Assembly: GCF_017498485.1 (NCBI RefSeq) | Contig: NZ_CP071795.1 | Location: 3,392,501-3,456,500 of the forward strand | DNA: 64,000 bases | Direction of reading: 5' to 3' | Source of the DNA: Polaribacter batillariae | GTDB taxonomy: Bacteria > Bacteroidota > Bacteroidia > Flavobacteriales > Flavobacteriaceae | Part shown: piece by piece, positions 9,236 through 19,439 of the stretch | Numbering within the stretch: the stretch's first letter is position 1 | Layout: every line of letters begins with the position of its first letter | The notes under the pieces: generated by a model | The model's database searches: none | What the model was told of the DNA's origin: nothing | Seen by the model: the letters and a program-made list of their open reading frames with translations, nothing else | Translations under genes and position numbers: made by a program

Positions 9236-9243
9236 TAAATTTG
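9236..9243 (+). promoter_or_regulatory. -7 element, probable promoter of the TamB-like gene
   Basis: TAAATTTG matches TAnnTTTG in the divergent tsaD/tamB region. Transcription would start near 9250, leaving a leader of about 70 bases before the inferred start at 9322. No -33 TTG at canonical spacing. Confidence 0.4.
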
Positions 9244-9321
9244 CACGTTCTTTGTAAGAGTTGGCAATATTTTTGATTACTTGTCATTAAAACATTGTTA
9301 TTTCTTTTAAAATAAATAGTC

Positions 9322-12300
9322 ATTAAACGAGCTGGAAAAAAAATACTAAAATGGTTAGGGTACCTTGTGCTCTTTTTGTTGTTGCTTAGTATTTTATTAT
9401 CTACCTCTTATGTACAAACGAAATTGGGCGAATATGCAACAAATCGCATTAACGACGATTTCGGAACCAACCTAACCATTGGAAAAATAAACTTATCTTT
9501 TTTAGGAAGTGTAGAACTAAAAGATGTAAAAATTAAAGACCATCATAAAGATACTTTAATCTTTGTAAATAGCGTAAGCACTTCTATTTTAAATGCTAAA
9601 AAAGTACTAAATAGCGAAGTTTTATTAGGCGATATTACCATAGATGGCGCACATTATTACATGAAAACCTACAAAGGCGAAAAAGACGATAATATGGCTG
9701 TTTTTATGGATGGTTTTAAAAGCGATAAACCAAAAGAATCGCTTGTACCTCCATTTATTTTAAAAACAGCCAATGTTTATGTAAATAATTTAGATTTTAA
9801 ATTAATTAATTTAAACAAGAAAGATTCGTTGGTTTTTTCAGCATTAAAAACAGGAGGAAATTTACAAAACCTATCTATTGTAGGGCTTAATTTTTCTACC
9901 AATACAAGAGGTTTGTATTTTGTAACTAATTTAGGGTTAGAGGTAACCAACTTAACCACCAATTATACATTTACCAAAACGGCAATGAAATTTGCAAATA
10001 CCACTTTGCAAACCAAAAATTCTAATATATATGGCGATATTCTTTTTACTTACAAAAGAGAAGATTTAACCAGTTTTACAGATAAAGTAAAAATAAATGC
10101 AGCTTTTAAGAAAAGCGATTTAAAGGTTTCTGATTTAAAGAAATTTTACAAAGAAATTAGTGGAAACGATGTAATAACTTTTAAAGCAAATATGTTGGGT
10201 ACACTAAATAATTTCGATTTTAAAAATTTAAAACTCGCCACCCAAAAAGGAATTCGAGTTTACGGAGACCTATCTTTTGTAAATGCTGTAAATATTGAAA
10301 GAGGTTTTGTTTTTGAAGGAGATTTAAACAACTTAACAGGTACTTACAGAAATTTAAAAAGTATTATGCCCAATGTTTTGGGAAAGAATATTCCTACAGA
10401 ATTCGACAAATTTGGTCGGTTTGTGGCTAGAGGAAAAGTAAAAGTAACGCCTACTCAAATGACAGCCACTGTTACAATGAACTCAGAAATTGGAGGGATT
10501 GTAACCGATTTAGAAATCGATAATATAGATGCAATTGATACTGCAAGCTATGTAGGAAGTTTACAATTACTAGGTTTTGATATGGGTACATTTTTAAATG
10601 ACCCGCTGTTTGGAAAAATTTCTTTAGAAGGAGATGTAAACGGAAATGGATTTACATTATCGAATATCGATACTAGATTTATTGGTAAAATTTCTGAATT
10701 TAATTTTAAAGATTATACCTATAAAAATATGGTAGCCAATGGCCAATATCAAAATAATAAATTCGATGGAGATTTACTCATTAACGACGAAAATTTTAAA
10801 ATGGATTTTAAAGGTTTGGCAGATTTATCTTCAGAAGTACATAAATTCGATTTTAAATCGTCCATTACTTACTTAAACTTAAAAGAAACAAATCTTTTTA
10901 CAAGAGATAGTATTTCTATTGTAAAAGGAGACGTAACTTTAGATATAGAAGGAAACAATTTAGATGATATTGTTGGAAAAGCAACCTTTAGAAACGTTTT
11001 ATATACCAATGAAAAGAAAGAGTATAAATTTAAAGAATTCGATGTTACATCTTCTGTAAAAGATAGCATTAAAACCATCGAAGTAGTTTCCGAAGACATT
11101 GCGAGTGGCGCTATTTCAGGAAAGTTTTCTTTTGAAGAATTGCCAAAAGTAGCACAAAATGCATTAGGAAGCATTTATACGAATTACAACCCATACCCAG
11201 TAACTCCAAACCAGTATTTAGATTTTAATTTTACTGTTTTTAATAAGATTGTAAACGTATTTTTTCCATCAATTTCTATTGACGATAATACAAAATTAAA
11301 AGGAAAAATAAATTCCGATAAAAACCTTTTTAAGCTTACGGTGTCTTCTCCAAGAATCGATGCTTATGGAAACGAAGTAAAAGAAATTTTACTAAGAACC
11401 GATAATCAAAATCCGCTTTACAACACGCATTTAACAGCATCAGAAGTAAATACACCATATTATAATGTCTCTAAATTAAATTTATTAAACAGAACCCAAA
11501 ACGATACGTTGTATTTCAAATCGGTTTTTAAAGGAGGAAACAAGAAAAATGAAGACTTTAACCTCGATTTCTTTTACACATTTAATGCCGAAGGAAAATC
11601 GGTAGTTGGTTTTGAAGAATCGTCGTTTATTTATAAAGAAAACACGTGGAATATCAATCCAGATAAATTAAATACAGATAAAATTACCTTCGATTTAAAA
11701 AAGGGCGAATTTAATTTTAGTCAGTTTAAATTAGTTTCAGGAGAACAAAAAGTAGAGTTTACAGGAAGTTTAAAAGGAAATGACGAGAAAATACTGTTGG
11801 CAGATTTTACGAAAGTAAACTTAGAAAGTTTTCTTCCTAAAATAGATAGTTTGGCTTTGAAAGGCACACTCTCTGGAAATTTAGATTTTGTGCAAAAAGA
11901 AGGAGATTACAGCCCCGAAGCAACTTTAGTCGTAAAAGATTTTCAAGTAAATAATTTCAAACAAGGAAACTTATCAATTAACATAAAAGGAGATAATTCG
12001 TACGAAAAATACAATGTAAATTTATCAATAGAAAATAAAGATGTAAAAAGTATTGCAGCCACAGGTTCTTTAGATTTTTCTTCAGAAAGACCCATTATCG
12101 ATTTAAATGTATTTTTAGAAGAATTTAAACTAGAGGCATTTAGTCCATTAGGGCAAGATGTTTTATCTTCATTAAGAGGAAGCGCCACTGGAGATTTTAC
12201 ATTAAGAGGTTTTTTAAGCAATCCAGATATGGATGGTACTTTAACACTTAAAAATGCAGGTTTAAAATTTCCTTATTTAAATGTAGATTACGATTTCGAA

Positions 12301-13779
12301 GGCGAATCTATAATTACTTTAATGCAGCAATCTTTTATTTTAGAAGACTTTAAATTACGAGATACCAAACATCAAACCAAAGGAATTTTTAAAGGAAGTA
12401 TTTCTCACTTTAATTTTAAACAATGGTTTTTAGATTTAAAAATAGAAAGCGATAACCTTTTAGTGTTAGATACCCAAAAAACAGAAGAAGCTTTGTATTA
12501 TGGTGCTGCTTATATAGATGGTACTGCAGATATTACAGGTTTAACAGATAGGTTAACCATAGATGTAAATGCAAAAACAAATGCAGGAACACTTTTTGTA
12601 GTACCTATAAAAGATGTAGAAACTGTAGATAGTTATAAGTTAATTCATTTTAAAACAAAAGAAACAAAAGCAAAAGACCGCCAAAAAGAAATTGCCTTAG
12701 AAGCTTTAAAAGGATTGGAATTAAACATCGATTTAGAAGTAACAAAAGATGCCGTTGCACAAATTGTTATTGATGAGGTTTACGGAAGCCAATTAACAGG
12801 TAGAGGATCTGGAAATTTGCGAATAGAAATAGACACCAGAGGAAAGTTTAATATGTTTGGCGACTATGTGGTAAATAATGGAGTGTACGACTTTAAATAC
12901 GGAGGAATTGTAAACAAACCATTTGTTATTCAAAGAGGAGGAACTGTGTCTTGGAATGGAAACCCTACAGATGCAAATTTAGACGTGACCGCAATTTACA
13001 AAGCAAAAGCAAATCCAGGAGTTTTATTAGAAAACTTTAATTCTAATAGAAATATAGAAGTAGATTTGGTAACTAAAATTACAGGAGGGCTGTTCAACTC
13101 GAAACAAGAGTTAGACATTCAACTCACCAATGTCGATCCAACCATTGCCAACGAGTTAGAATTTATTTTAAATGATAATAACGTAAATGAAAAAACAACA
13201 CAATTTATTTCTTTATTAGCCTTTGGTAATTTTACAAACCCAGACAAAGTAAATTTCGATGCAAATGCAACCATTACCAATACAGCTTCAAGTGCCATTG
13301 CAGCTGCTTTCTCTAGTTTATTAAACAACCCAGATAGTAAATTTCAATTAGGGGTAGATTATCAACAAGGTCAGTCAGATAACAATGTAGAACGTTTAAA
13401 TATAGACAATCAAGTAGATTTGTCTGTAAGCACAAAAGTGAGCGATCGAGTAATTATAAACGGAAAAGTAGGAGTTCCAGTGGGTACAAAAACACAATCG
13501 AGCGTTATTGGAGAGGTAAAAGTAGAAGTTTTGTTAAATGAAGAAGGAAACTTTAGAGGTGTAATATTCAATCGTCAAAACGAAATTCAATATACAATCG
13601 AAGATCAAGGTTATACACAAGGTGTTGGACTTTCGTATCAAGTTAATTTTAATACACTTTCAGAATTGCTTCAAAAAATAAGAGGAAAGAAGAAAAAAGA
13701 AAAACCTAAAAAGAAAAAGGTGGTAAAAGATTCTCTTAAAAAAGTTAACAAAAACTTAATAAATTTCGAAGGAAATTAA
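9322..13779 (+). CDS. TamB-like translocation/assembly module protein (DUF490)
   Basis: An AsmA/TamB-type giant of about 1,485 residues. A basic N-terminus (KRAGKKILKWLGYLV) leads into one signal-anchor helix. Repetitive beta-strand sequence typical of lipid-transport bridges follows, and the C-terminal third has TamB-domain sequence (for example LNIDLEVTKDAVAQIVID and RIEIDTRGKFNMFGDYVVNNG). It ends in a lysine-rich tail. Such proteins span the periplasm and serve outer-membrane protein assembly or phospholipid transfer. No ATG fits the N-terminus: the first ATG (9351) is out of frame. The frame is open from 9316 and the first GTG is at 9367 inside the anchor. I therefore infer initiation at ATT 9322; ATA 9316 and GTG 9367 are alternatives. 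Gene identity is firm, the start is uncertain. Confidence 0.85.
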   Translation: MKRAGKKILKWLGYLVLFLLLLSILLSTSYVQTKLGEYATNRINDDFGTNLTIGKINLSFLGSVELKDVKIKDHHKDTLIFVNSVSTSILNAKKVLNSEVLLGDITIDGAHYYMKTYKGEKDDNMAVFMDGFKSDKPKESLVPPFILKTANVYVNNLDFKLINLNKKDSLVFSALKTGGNLQNLSIVGLNFSTNTRGLYFVTNLGLEVTNLTTNYTFTKTAMKFANTTLQTKNSNIYGDILFTYKREDLTSFTDKVKINAAFKKSDLKVSDLKKFYKEISGNDVITFKANMLGTLNNFDFKNLKLATQKGIRVYGDLSFVNAVNIERGFVFEGDLNNLTGTYRNLKSIMPNVLGKNIPTEFDKFGRFVARGKVKVTPTQMTATVTMNSEIGGIVTDLEIDNIDAIDTASYVGSLQLLGFDMGTFLNDPLFGKISLEGDVNGNGFTLSNIDTRFIGKISEFNFKDYTYKNMVANGQYQNNKFDGDLLINDENFKMDFKGLADLSSEVHKFDFKSSITYLNLKETNLFTRDSISIVKGDVTLDIEGNNLDDIVGKATFRNVLYTNEKKEYKFKEFDVTSSVKDSIKTIEVVSEDIASGAISGKFSFEELPKVAQNALGSIYTNYNPYPVTPNQYLDFNFTVFNKIVNVFFPSISIDDNTKLKGKINSDKNLFKLTVSSPRIDAYGNEVKEILLRTDNQNPLYNTHLTASEVNTPYYNVSKLNLLNRTQNDTLYFKSVFKGGNKKNEDFNLDFFYTFNAEGKSVVGFEESSFIYKENTWNINPDKLNTDKITFDLKKGEFNFSQFKLVSGEQKVEFTGSLKGNDEKILLADFTKVNLESFLPKIDSLALKGTLSGNLDFVQKEGDYSPEATLVVKDFQVNNFKQGNLSINIKGDNSYEKYNVNLSIENKDVKSIAATGSLDFSSERPIIDLNVFLEEFKLEAFSPLGQDVLSSLRGSATGDFTLRGFLSNPDMDGTLTLKNAGLKFPYLNVDYDFEGESIITLMQQSFILEDFKLRDTKHQTKGIFKGSISHFNFKQWFLDLKIESDNLLVLDTQKTEEALYYGAAYIDGTADITGLTDRLTIDVNAKTNAGTLFVVPIKDVETVDSYKLIHFKTKETKAKDRQKEIALEALKGLELNIDLEVTKDAVAQIVIDEVYGSQLTGRGSGNLRIEIDTRGKFNMFGDYVVNNGVYDFKYGGIVNKPFVIQRGGTVSWNGNPTDANLDVTAIYKAKANPGVLLENFNSNRNIEVDLVTKITGGLFNSKQELDIQLTNVDPTIANELEFILNDNNVNEKTTQFISLLAFGNFTNPDKVNFDANATITNTASSAIAAAFSSLLNNPDSKFQLGVDYQQGQSDNNVERLNIDNQVDLSVSTKVSDRVIINGKVGVPVGTKTQSSVIGEVKVEVLLNEEGNFRGVIFNRQNEIQYTIEDQGYTQGVGLSYQVNFNTLSELLQKIRGKKKKEKPKKKKVVKDSLKKVNKNLINFEGN

Positions 13780-13896
13780 CTTTCTTTTTCCCTTATTTTT
13801 AGTAAAAATTATCCCAACAAAAAACAGCTTCACATTTTTATGAAACATTATTTTTGATGCAAAATAAATTGTTAAAAAACAGGTTGAAAATGTTTC

Positions 13897-13919
13897 GTAA
13901 TTTCAAACAAGAAATGGTA
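13897..13919. repeat. Dispersed repeat half-site GTAATTTnAAACAAGAAATGG
   Basis: This 23-base segment is repeated with one change at 44135-44157, where it forms one arm of an imperfect palindrome. It lies in the 259-base gap between the TamB-like gene and pfkA. The gap also holds an inverted repeat (GAAACATT near 13842 and AATGTTTC near 13896). Confidence 0.65.
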
Positions 13920-14038
13920 TAACTTTTAAAAAAGATACTTCTTAAAAAGAGTATAAAAATAAAGGAAAAAACCTAAAACGATTTCGTAGTTTTTTTATTT
14001 TAAATGCTTAAAAAGCAGTAATTTTACGATATATAATT

Positions 14039-15022
14039 ATGAAGAAAATCAAAAAAATAGCAGTTATGACTTCTGGAGGAGATGCTCCAGGAATGAATGC
14101 CGCAATTAGATCTGTAGTTAGAGCATGTGCTTATTACAGAGTTAGTTGTGTTGGAATATATAGAGGTTATGAAGGTCTTATCGAAGGCGATTTTATTGAG
14201 TTAACAGCAAGAAGCGTTAATAATATCATCAATAAAGGAGGCACCATTTTAAAATCTGCAAGATCAAAAGAATTTAGAACCAAAGAAGGCAGAGCCAAAG
14301 CTTACGAACATTTAAAAGAAAATGATATCGAAGCAATGGTTGTAATTGGTGGAGATGGATCTTTTACAGGCGCCGTAATTTTTAATGAAGAATACAAGTT
14401 TCCGGTAATTGGTATTCCAGGAACCATCGATAACGATATTTTTGGTACTACCCACACTTTAGGTTATGACACAGCCTTAAACACAGCTGTAGAAGCAATC
14501 GATAAAATTAGAGATACAGCCTCTTCGCACAATAGATTATTTTTTGTAGAAGTTATGGGAAGAGATGCTGGTTTTATCGCCTTAAATGCCGGAGTTGGAG
14601 CAGGAGCAGAAGAAATTTTAATTCCTGAAGAAGATTTAGGGTTGGATAGAATGTTAGAATCTTTAAAGAAAAGTAGAAGAACAGGAAAATCTTCTAGTAT
14701 TGTTGTGGTGGCAGAAGGAGATAAATCTGGTAAAAATGTGTACGAATTAGCGAAATATGTAGAAGAAAACTTACCAGAATACGATGTTCGAGTATCCGTT
14801 CTAGGTCACATGCAAAGAGGAGGTTCTCCATCTTGTTTCGATAGAGTTTTAGCAAGCAGATTAGGGGTAAAATCTGTAGAACTACTATTAGATGGTAAAA
14901 CCAATTTAATGGTTGGTTTAAAGAATAACGAAGTAATAAGCACAAGCATTGCAGAAGCAATTAAAGGAGGTCATTCAATCAATCAAGAGCTTTTAAGAGT
15001 TTCAGATATTATGACCACGTAA
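14039..15022 (+). CDS. pfkA: ATP-dependent 6-phosphofructokinase
   Basis: A 327-residue cytoplasmic enzyme converting fructose 6-phosphate to fructose 1,6-bisphosphate. Visible motifs are TSGGDAPGMNAAIR (11-24), IGGDGSFTGA (103-112), the catalytic PGTIDND (127-133, D131), the substrate-binding EVMGRDAG (171-178), and GHMQRGGSPSCFDR near the C-terminus. GGDG is the ATP-type rather than the pyrophosphate-type signature. Length matches bacterial PfkA. The gap gene follows 33 bases later on the same strand, so the pair forms a glycolytic operon closed by the hairpin at 16069-16103. A near-consensus -7 (TAATTTTA, 14019-14026) lies just upstream of the start. Confidence 0.97.
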   Translation: MKKIKKIAVMTSGGDAPGMNAAIRSVVRACAYYRVSCVGIYRGYEGLIEGDFIELTARSVNNIINKGGTILKSARSKEFRTKEGRAKAYEHLKENDIEAMVVIGGDGSFTGAVIFNEEYKFPVIGIPGTIDNDIFGTTHTLGYDTALNTAVEAIDKIRDTASSHNRLFFVEVMGRDAGFIALNAGVGAGAEEILIPEEDLGLDRMLESLKKSRRTGKSSSIVVVAEGDKSGKNVYELAKYVEENLPEYDVRVSVLGHMQRGGSPSCFDRVLASRLGVKSVELLLDGKTNLMVGLKNNEVISTSIAEAIKGGHSINQELLRVSDIMTT

Positions 15023-15052
15023 ACATAAAATAAGTAATAAATAAAAGAGTAA

Positions 15053-16057
<1,005 letters not shown>

Positions 16058-16068
16058 TATTTAAAAAT

Positions 16069-16103
16069 AAAAACCTGATAGACTTGTCTTCTATCAGGTT
16101 TTT
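16069..16103 (+). terminator. Intrinsic terminator after pfkA-gap
   Basis: AAAAACCTGATAGA (16069-16082) pairs perfectly with TCTATCAGGTTTTT (16090-16103) across a 7-base loop, ending in a T-run. It lies 11 bases after the gap stop codon. Confidence 0.9.
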
Positions 16104-16110
16104 CTATTTT

Positions 16111-16179
<69 letters not shown>

Positions 16180-16180
<1 letters not shown>

Positions 16181-16560
16181 TATTTCACAGCAATTAAGCT
16201 AATTTCAACATTTACAAACTTAGGTAAATTTGCAACTTCTACAGTTTCTCTTGCTGGTGCAGTTTCATTATCGAAATATTCTCCATAAACCGTATTTATT
16301 TCAGCAAAATTATTCATATCAGAAATAAAGATAGATGCTTTTATAACATTTTCGAAAGACATTTTTGCAGCAGCTAAAACTTCTTTTAAATTTTCCATTA
16401 CTTGTTTTGTTTCTAAAGTAATGCTGTCTAAAACCAACTCTCCTGAAATCGGGTTGATGGCTATTTGCCCAGAAGTGTATAAAGTATTTCCTGTTAATAC
16501 AGCTTGACTGTAAGGCCCAATTGGAGCAGGTGCATGTTTGGTTGTAATAATTGTTTTCAT
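16180..16560 (-). CDS. ridA: RidA-family enamine/imine deaminase
   Basis: A 126-residue protein with YjgF/YER057c/UK114 features throughout: HAPAPIGPYSQAV (9-21), LYTSGQIAINP (27-37), and ETAPARETVEVANLP (99-113) carrying the conserved active-site Arg104. RidA hydrolyses reactive enamine/imine intermediates such as 2-aminoacrylate and protects PLP enzymes. It acts in the cytoplasm. It is convergent with the gap operon; its 3' end abuts the heptamer array. Confidence 0.93.
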
Positions 16561-16667
16561 ATTTTTTTTGATTTAAAGATTTTAAAATTGAGCTTTCTTA
16601 GGGTTTGTTTGTTTCAAATAATTTTAATGTAAGAAGTTTTTTAAAATTTAAAGATATTTATTAACCT

Positions 16668-19340
16668 CTAAAACAACCTTCTGTCTGGTGGTTTGTTTTT
16701 ATCCCATTTTAAGTCTGCTAAAACAGAAGATTTTACACCAATAAAAAAGGTGTAAGAAGAATTTGTACCAAAAGGAACCCAGTTAAAATTAAATCTCCAA
16801 CTATCTAAATCTCTCGAAAAGTTAAATCTCGAAAAAGTAAAGGCACCACCTTTAAAATCGTACCCAGAAGAATAACCAACTTTCCATTTTGGAGACAGTT
16901 CTAAATTACCGCTAAAAATTAAACTATTTACTCCTATGCTTCCGCCATCAAGACCATTGTTTACATAGTTTGTAGAGTAAGCTAAATTAATAGACCAAGG
17001 AATGTCCGAATTATAAAGCTCGGCAGTTTTATTTTTATTTTCTTTAGAAGAATTTGCGTTATTTCTACGATTTAACAAATCTGCTGGATTGATATCGTCT
17101 CCAATAATATCTGGCGGATTGTTACCAGAATTATTGTTGGTGTTTTTATCTTTTTCTCCTTTATCTTTCTTAAAATCTTTACTAGAAATAGAGTAATTTG
17201 CCGTTAAACTTGCGTTTGTTAATCTTGGAAAACCAGGGTTAAATTCGTCGATTCTTACAGCAGTTCCATTAGATTCGATGGTTTTGTACGGATCTAAAGA
17301 ACCGTTTATATTAATGGCTAATTTATCTTTAAAAAAACGGGTTCCTGCAGAAAAACTAATGTTAGACCATCGCAAACTATCTGCGGCAATATTGTAAGAA
17401 GTATTAAAATTTAAATTGTTTAAGAGTGTAATTTTTTCATCTTCTTCATCGCTATCAGGATCACTTGGGGCGACTTTGGCTTCTAAAACATTGTTTAAAG
17501 AAATTCCAATAGAATTACTTAACCCAACAGATGGTGCTCTGTATAAACTGTTATCGAAAATTGTATATTTTTCAAAATCTAAAGGATCTGCACTTCTTCG
17601 AACTTGCCTTACAAATTGGCTACCAAAATCGGGTCTGTAAGAATACGATATAGAAGGCCTAAAAGTGTGTCTAATTGTTTTTAATTTTCCTCTTTTAAAG
17701 TTAAAAGTACCATAGATGTTTGTAGATAAACTGGCCCCTAAATTATAGGTTCTAAAAGACTTAAAACCAGTTAAAGAGTCTGTTCTAACTCTTGCATTAA
17801 TAGGGTCATATTCTTTTTCGATATAATTAAAATTCCAAGACTCTTCGTAATTTGCGCTTGGAGAAATTGTAAAATATTTAAAAGCCTTTAAGTTTGTGTT
17901 GGTACCTGTTTTATGTTGCATTCCAGACCTAGCAGTTTCAAACATTTTAGCCGTTAAAAAATCATCTTCGTTGGTATTTATTAAATACTGTCCTTGCATT
18001 GTATAATTAAAACCCATTTTTTGAATTGGATTTTTCTTGACACCATCTTTGCCTGCGAACGGATAAATTCGATTCATATTTAAGGTTAAAGAAGGCAAAG
18101 TCATTGTAATTTGGTTTGTATTTGTATTTTGTTGATGTGTCGCAGTAACGTTCATGTTAAAGGGGGTTCCCACAAAAGTTTTACTATAATTTACAGAAGA
18201 GTTAAAAGTATTGGTTAGCGATTGAGAAATATTAGACTGGTTTAAAGATTCTCTAAAGAAACGACTACTTCCTAAATTAACAGAAGCAGTAAATCTAGAA
18301 TTAGGACTCGCTTTTTGATCTTGATTATGCGACCAACGTAAATTAAAGTTATTAGCTTTAGAAAAGCTTTCGAAACCACGAATTCCACTAATTATATTTT
18401 CGAAGTTAAAACTAAAAGAACCGTTAAAACGATACCTTTTGTTGTAATTAGAGTTGGCTCGAAAACCCCAAGTTCCATTAGAATAAACATCGCCTGTTAT
18501 AGCAAGATCTATATAATTGCTAATGGCAAAATAATAACCACCATTTTGAAACCCAATTCCTCTATCTGTACTACCAGTGTCAAAAGCAGGAATTAAAAAA
18601 CCAGAAACACTTTTTTCTGATAAAGGAAAATAAGCAAAAGGTAAAATTAAAGGAGTGGGTATGTCTGCTAAAACCAAATTACTAGAACCCACAATAATTT
18701 TTTTACCTGGCACTAATTTTGCTTTGTTTGTTGCTATGTAGTAATCAGGGTTTTTCTTTTCTGATGTTGTAAAACGTATTTTTCGAATATATATGGTCGA
18801 ATCATTTACTCTTTTGGTCTTTTCGCCATAAGTAAACATTTCACCTTGTTTGGTTTTTAAGCCGTAAATTAAAGCTCTTTTTGTTTTAAAATTATAAACA
18901 ATAGAATCTTGTTCGGTTTCTTGATTGCCTTGTTTAAAAATAGGACGCTGTACATAGCCTGTACTGTCTTTTATTCCTTTAGCAAATAAGGTATTTTTTT
19001 TGTAATCTACAATTATAATTCCTGCCTTTAAATCTATATCAGTATAAGTAATATTAGCTTCATTATACAAAGTAACTGTTTTGTTTTTTGCATTTTGAAT
19101 TGTGTAATCTGTAGCGATATGTGTAATAATATCTTCGATGCTTTCTTTAGGTTTTATGGTGTCTAAAGAAATGCTGTCTTTTTTTCGAAGTAAAATAGAG
19201 TCTTTTTTAAGAGTAGAAATACTGTCTTTTTTACCAGCGGGAACTGCTATTTTTTTTGTTGATTTTATCTCTTGAGAAAACCCTAACTTTATAAAAAAGA
19301 AGCAGCAAAATAAAAGTATGTATGATAGGTTTGTTTGCAA
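16668..19340 (-). CDS. lptD: LptD-like outer-membrane LPS assembly protein
   Basis: About 890 residues. A signal peptide ends near LGFSQE, then comes a lysine/serine-rich linker. An OstA-like periplasmic domain follows (ANITYTDIDLKAGIIIVDY, about 115-135). The large beta-barrel begins with the LptD-type VLADIPTPLILPFAYFPLS near 225-243. It ends with an aromatic-rich strand and a short polar tail. LptD inserts LPS into the outer leaflet. The coded start TTG at 19340 (MQTNLSYILL) is uncertain: the frame is open upstream to a stop at 19401-19403, with no ATG but with ATT codons at 19385 and 19388. A two-element promoter for this gene lies at 19412-19439. A run of G5 (18163-18167) in this gene is intact. 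Confidence 0.87.
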   Translation of the reverse strand: MQTNLSYILLFCCFFFIKLGFSQEIKSTKKIAVPAGKKDSISTLKKDSILLRKKDSISLDTIKPKESIEDIITHIATDYTIQNAKNKTVTLYNEANITYTDIDLKAGIIIVDYKKNTLFAKGIKDSTGYVQRPIFKQGNQETEQDSIVYNFKTKRALIYGLKTKQGEMFTYGEKTKRVNDSTIYIRKIRFTTSEKKNPDYYIATNKAKLVPGKKIIVGSSNLVLADIPTPLILPFAYFPLSEKSVSGFLIPAFDTGSTDRGIGFQNGGYYFAISNYIDLAITGDVYSNGTWGFRANSNYNKRYRFNGSFSFNFENIISGIRGFESFSKANNFNLRWSHNQDQKASPNSRFTASVNLGSSRFFRESLNQSNISQSLTNTFNSSVNYSKTFVGTPFNMNVTATHQQNTNTNQITMTLPSLTLNMNRIYPFAGKDGVKKNPIQKMGFNYTMQGQYLINTNEDDFLTAKMFETARSGMQHKTGTNTNLKAFKYFTISPSANYEESWNFNYIEKEYDPINARVRTDSLTGFKSFRTYNLGASLSTNIYGTFNFKRGKLKTIRHTFRPSISYSYRPDFGSQFVRQVRRSADPLDFEKYTIFDNSLYRAPSVGLSNSIGISLNNVLEAKVAPSDPDSDEEDEKITLLNNLNFNTSYNIAADSLRWSNISFSAGTRFFKDKLAININGSLDPYKTIESNGTAVRIDEFNPGFPRLTNASLTANYSISSKDFKKDKGEKDKNTNNNSGNNPPDIIGDDINPADLLNRRNNANSSKENKNKTAELYNSDIPWSINLAYSTNYVNNGLDGGSIGVNSLIFSGNLELSPKWKVGYSSGYDFKGGAFTFSRFNFSRDLDSWRFNFNWVPFGTNSSYTFFIGVKSSVLADLKWDKNKPPDRRLF

Positions 19341-19360
19341 TGCTTTAAATACTATTTTTG
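19331..19360 (+). promoter_or_regulatory. Promoter of the amidase gene (TTG-19-TATTTTTG)
   Basis: TTG at 19331-19333, a 19-base spacer and TATTTTTG at 19353-19360 match the Bacteroidota -33/-7 layout. The predicted start of transcription is near 19366, giving a leader of about 67 bases. The element overlaps the coded 5' end of lptD. Confidence 0.6.
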
Positions 19361-19411
19361 TATGCGAGTAAAAATATGGCTCAATAATTGAAGTTCCAAA
19401 TTAATAAACGC

Positions 19412-19439
19412 CAAAATTAGTTAAATTTTATTGATGCAA
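19412..19439 (-). promoter_or_regulatory. Promoter of lptD (TTG-17-TAATTTTG)
   Basis: On the reverse strand, TTG (19439-19437) is followed by a 17-base spacer and TAATTTTG (19419-19412). The start of transcription would be near 19405, just past the upstream in-frame stop of lptD. The -33 lies within the first codons of the amidase gene. Confidence 0.6.

Noticed and set aside
9351..9389. ATG at 9351 as start of the TamB-like gene
   Set aside because: It is out of frame with the long protein and reaches a stop after about a dozen codons.
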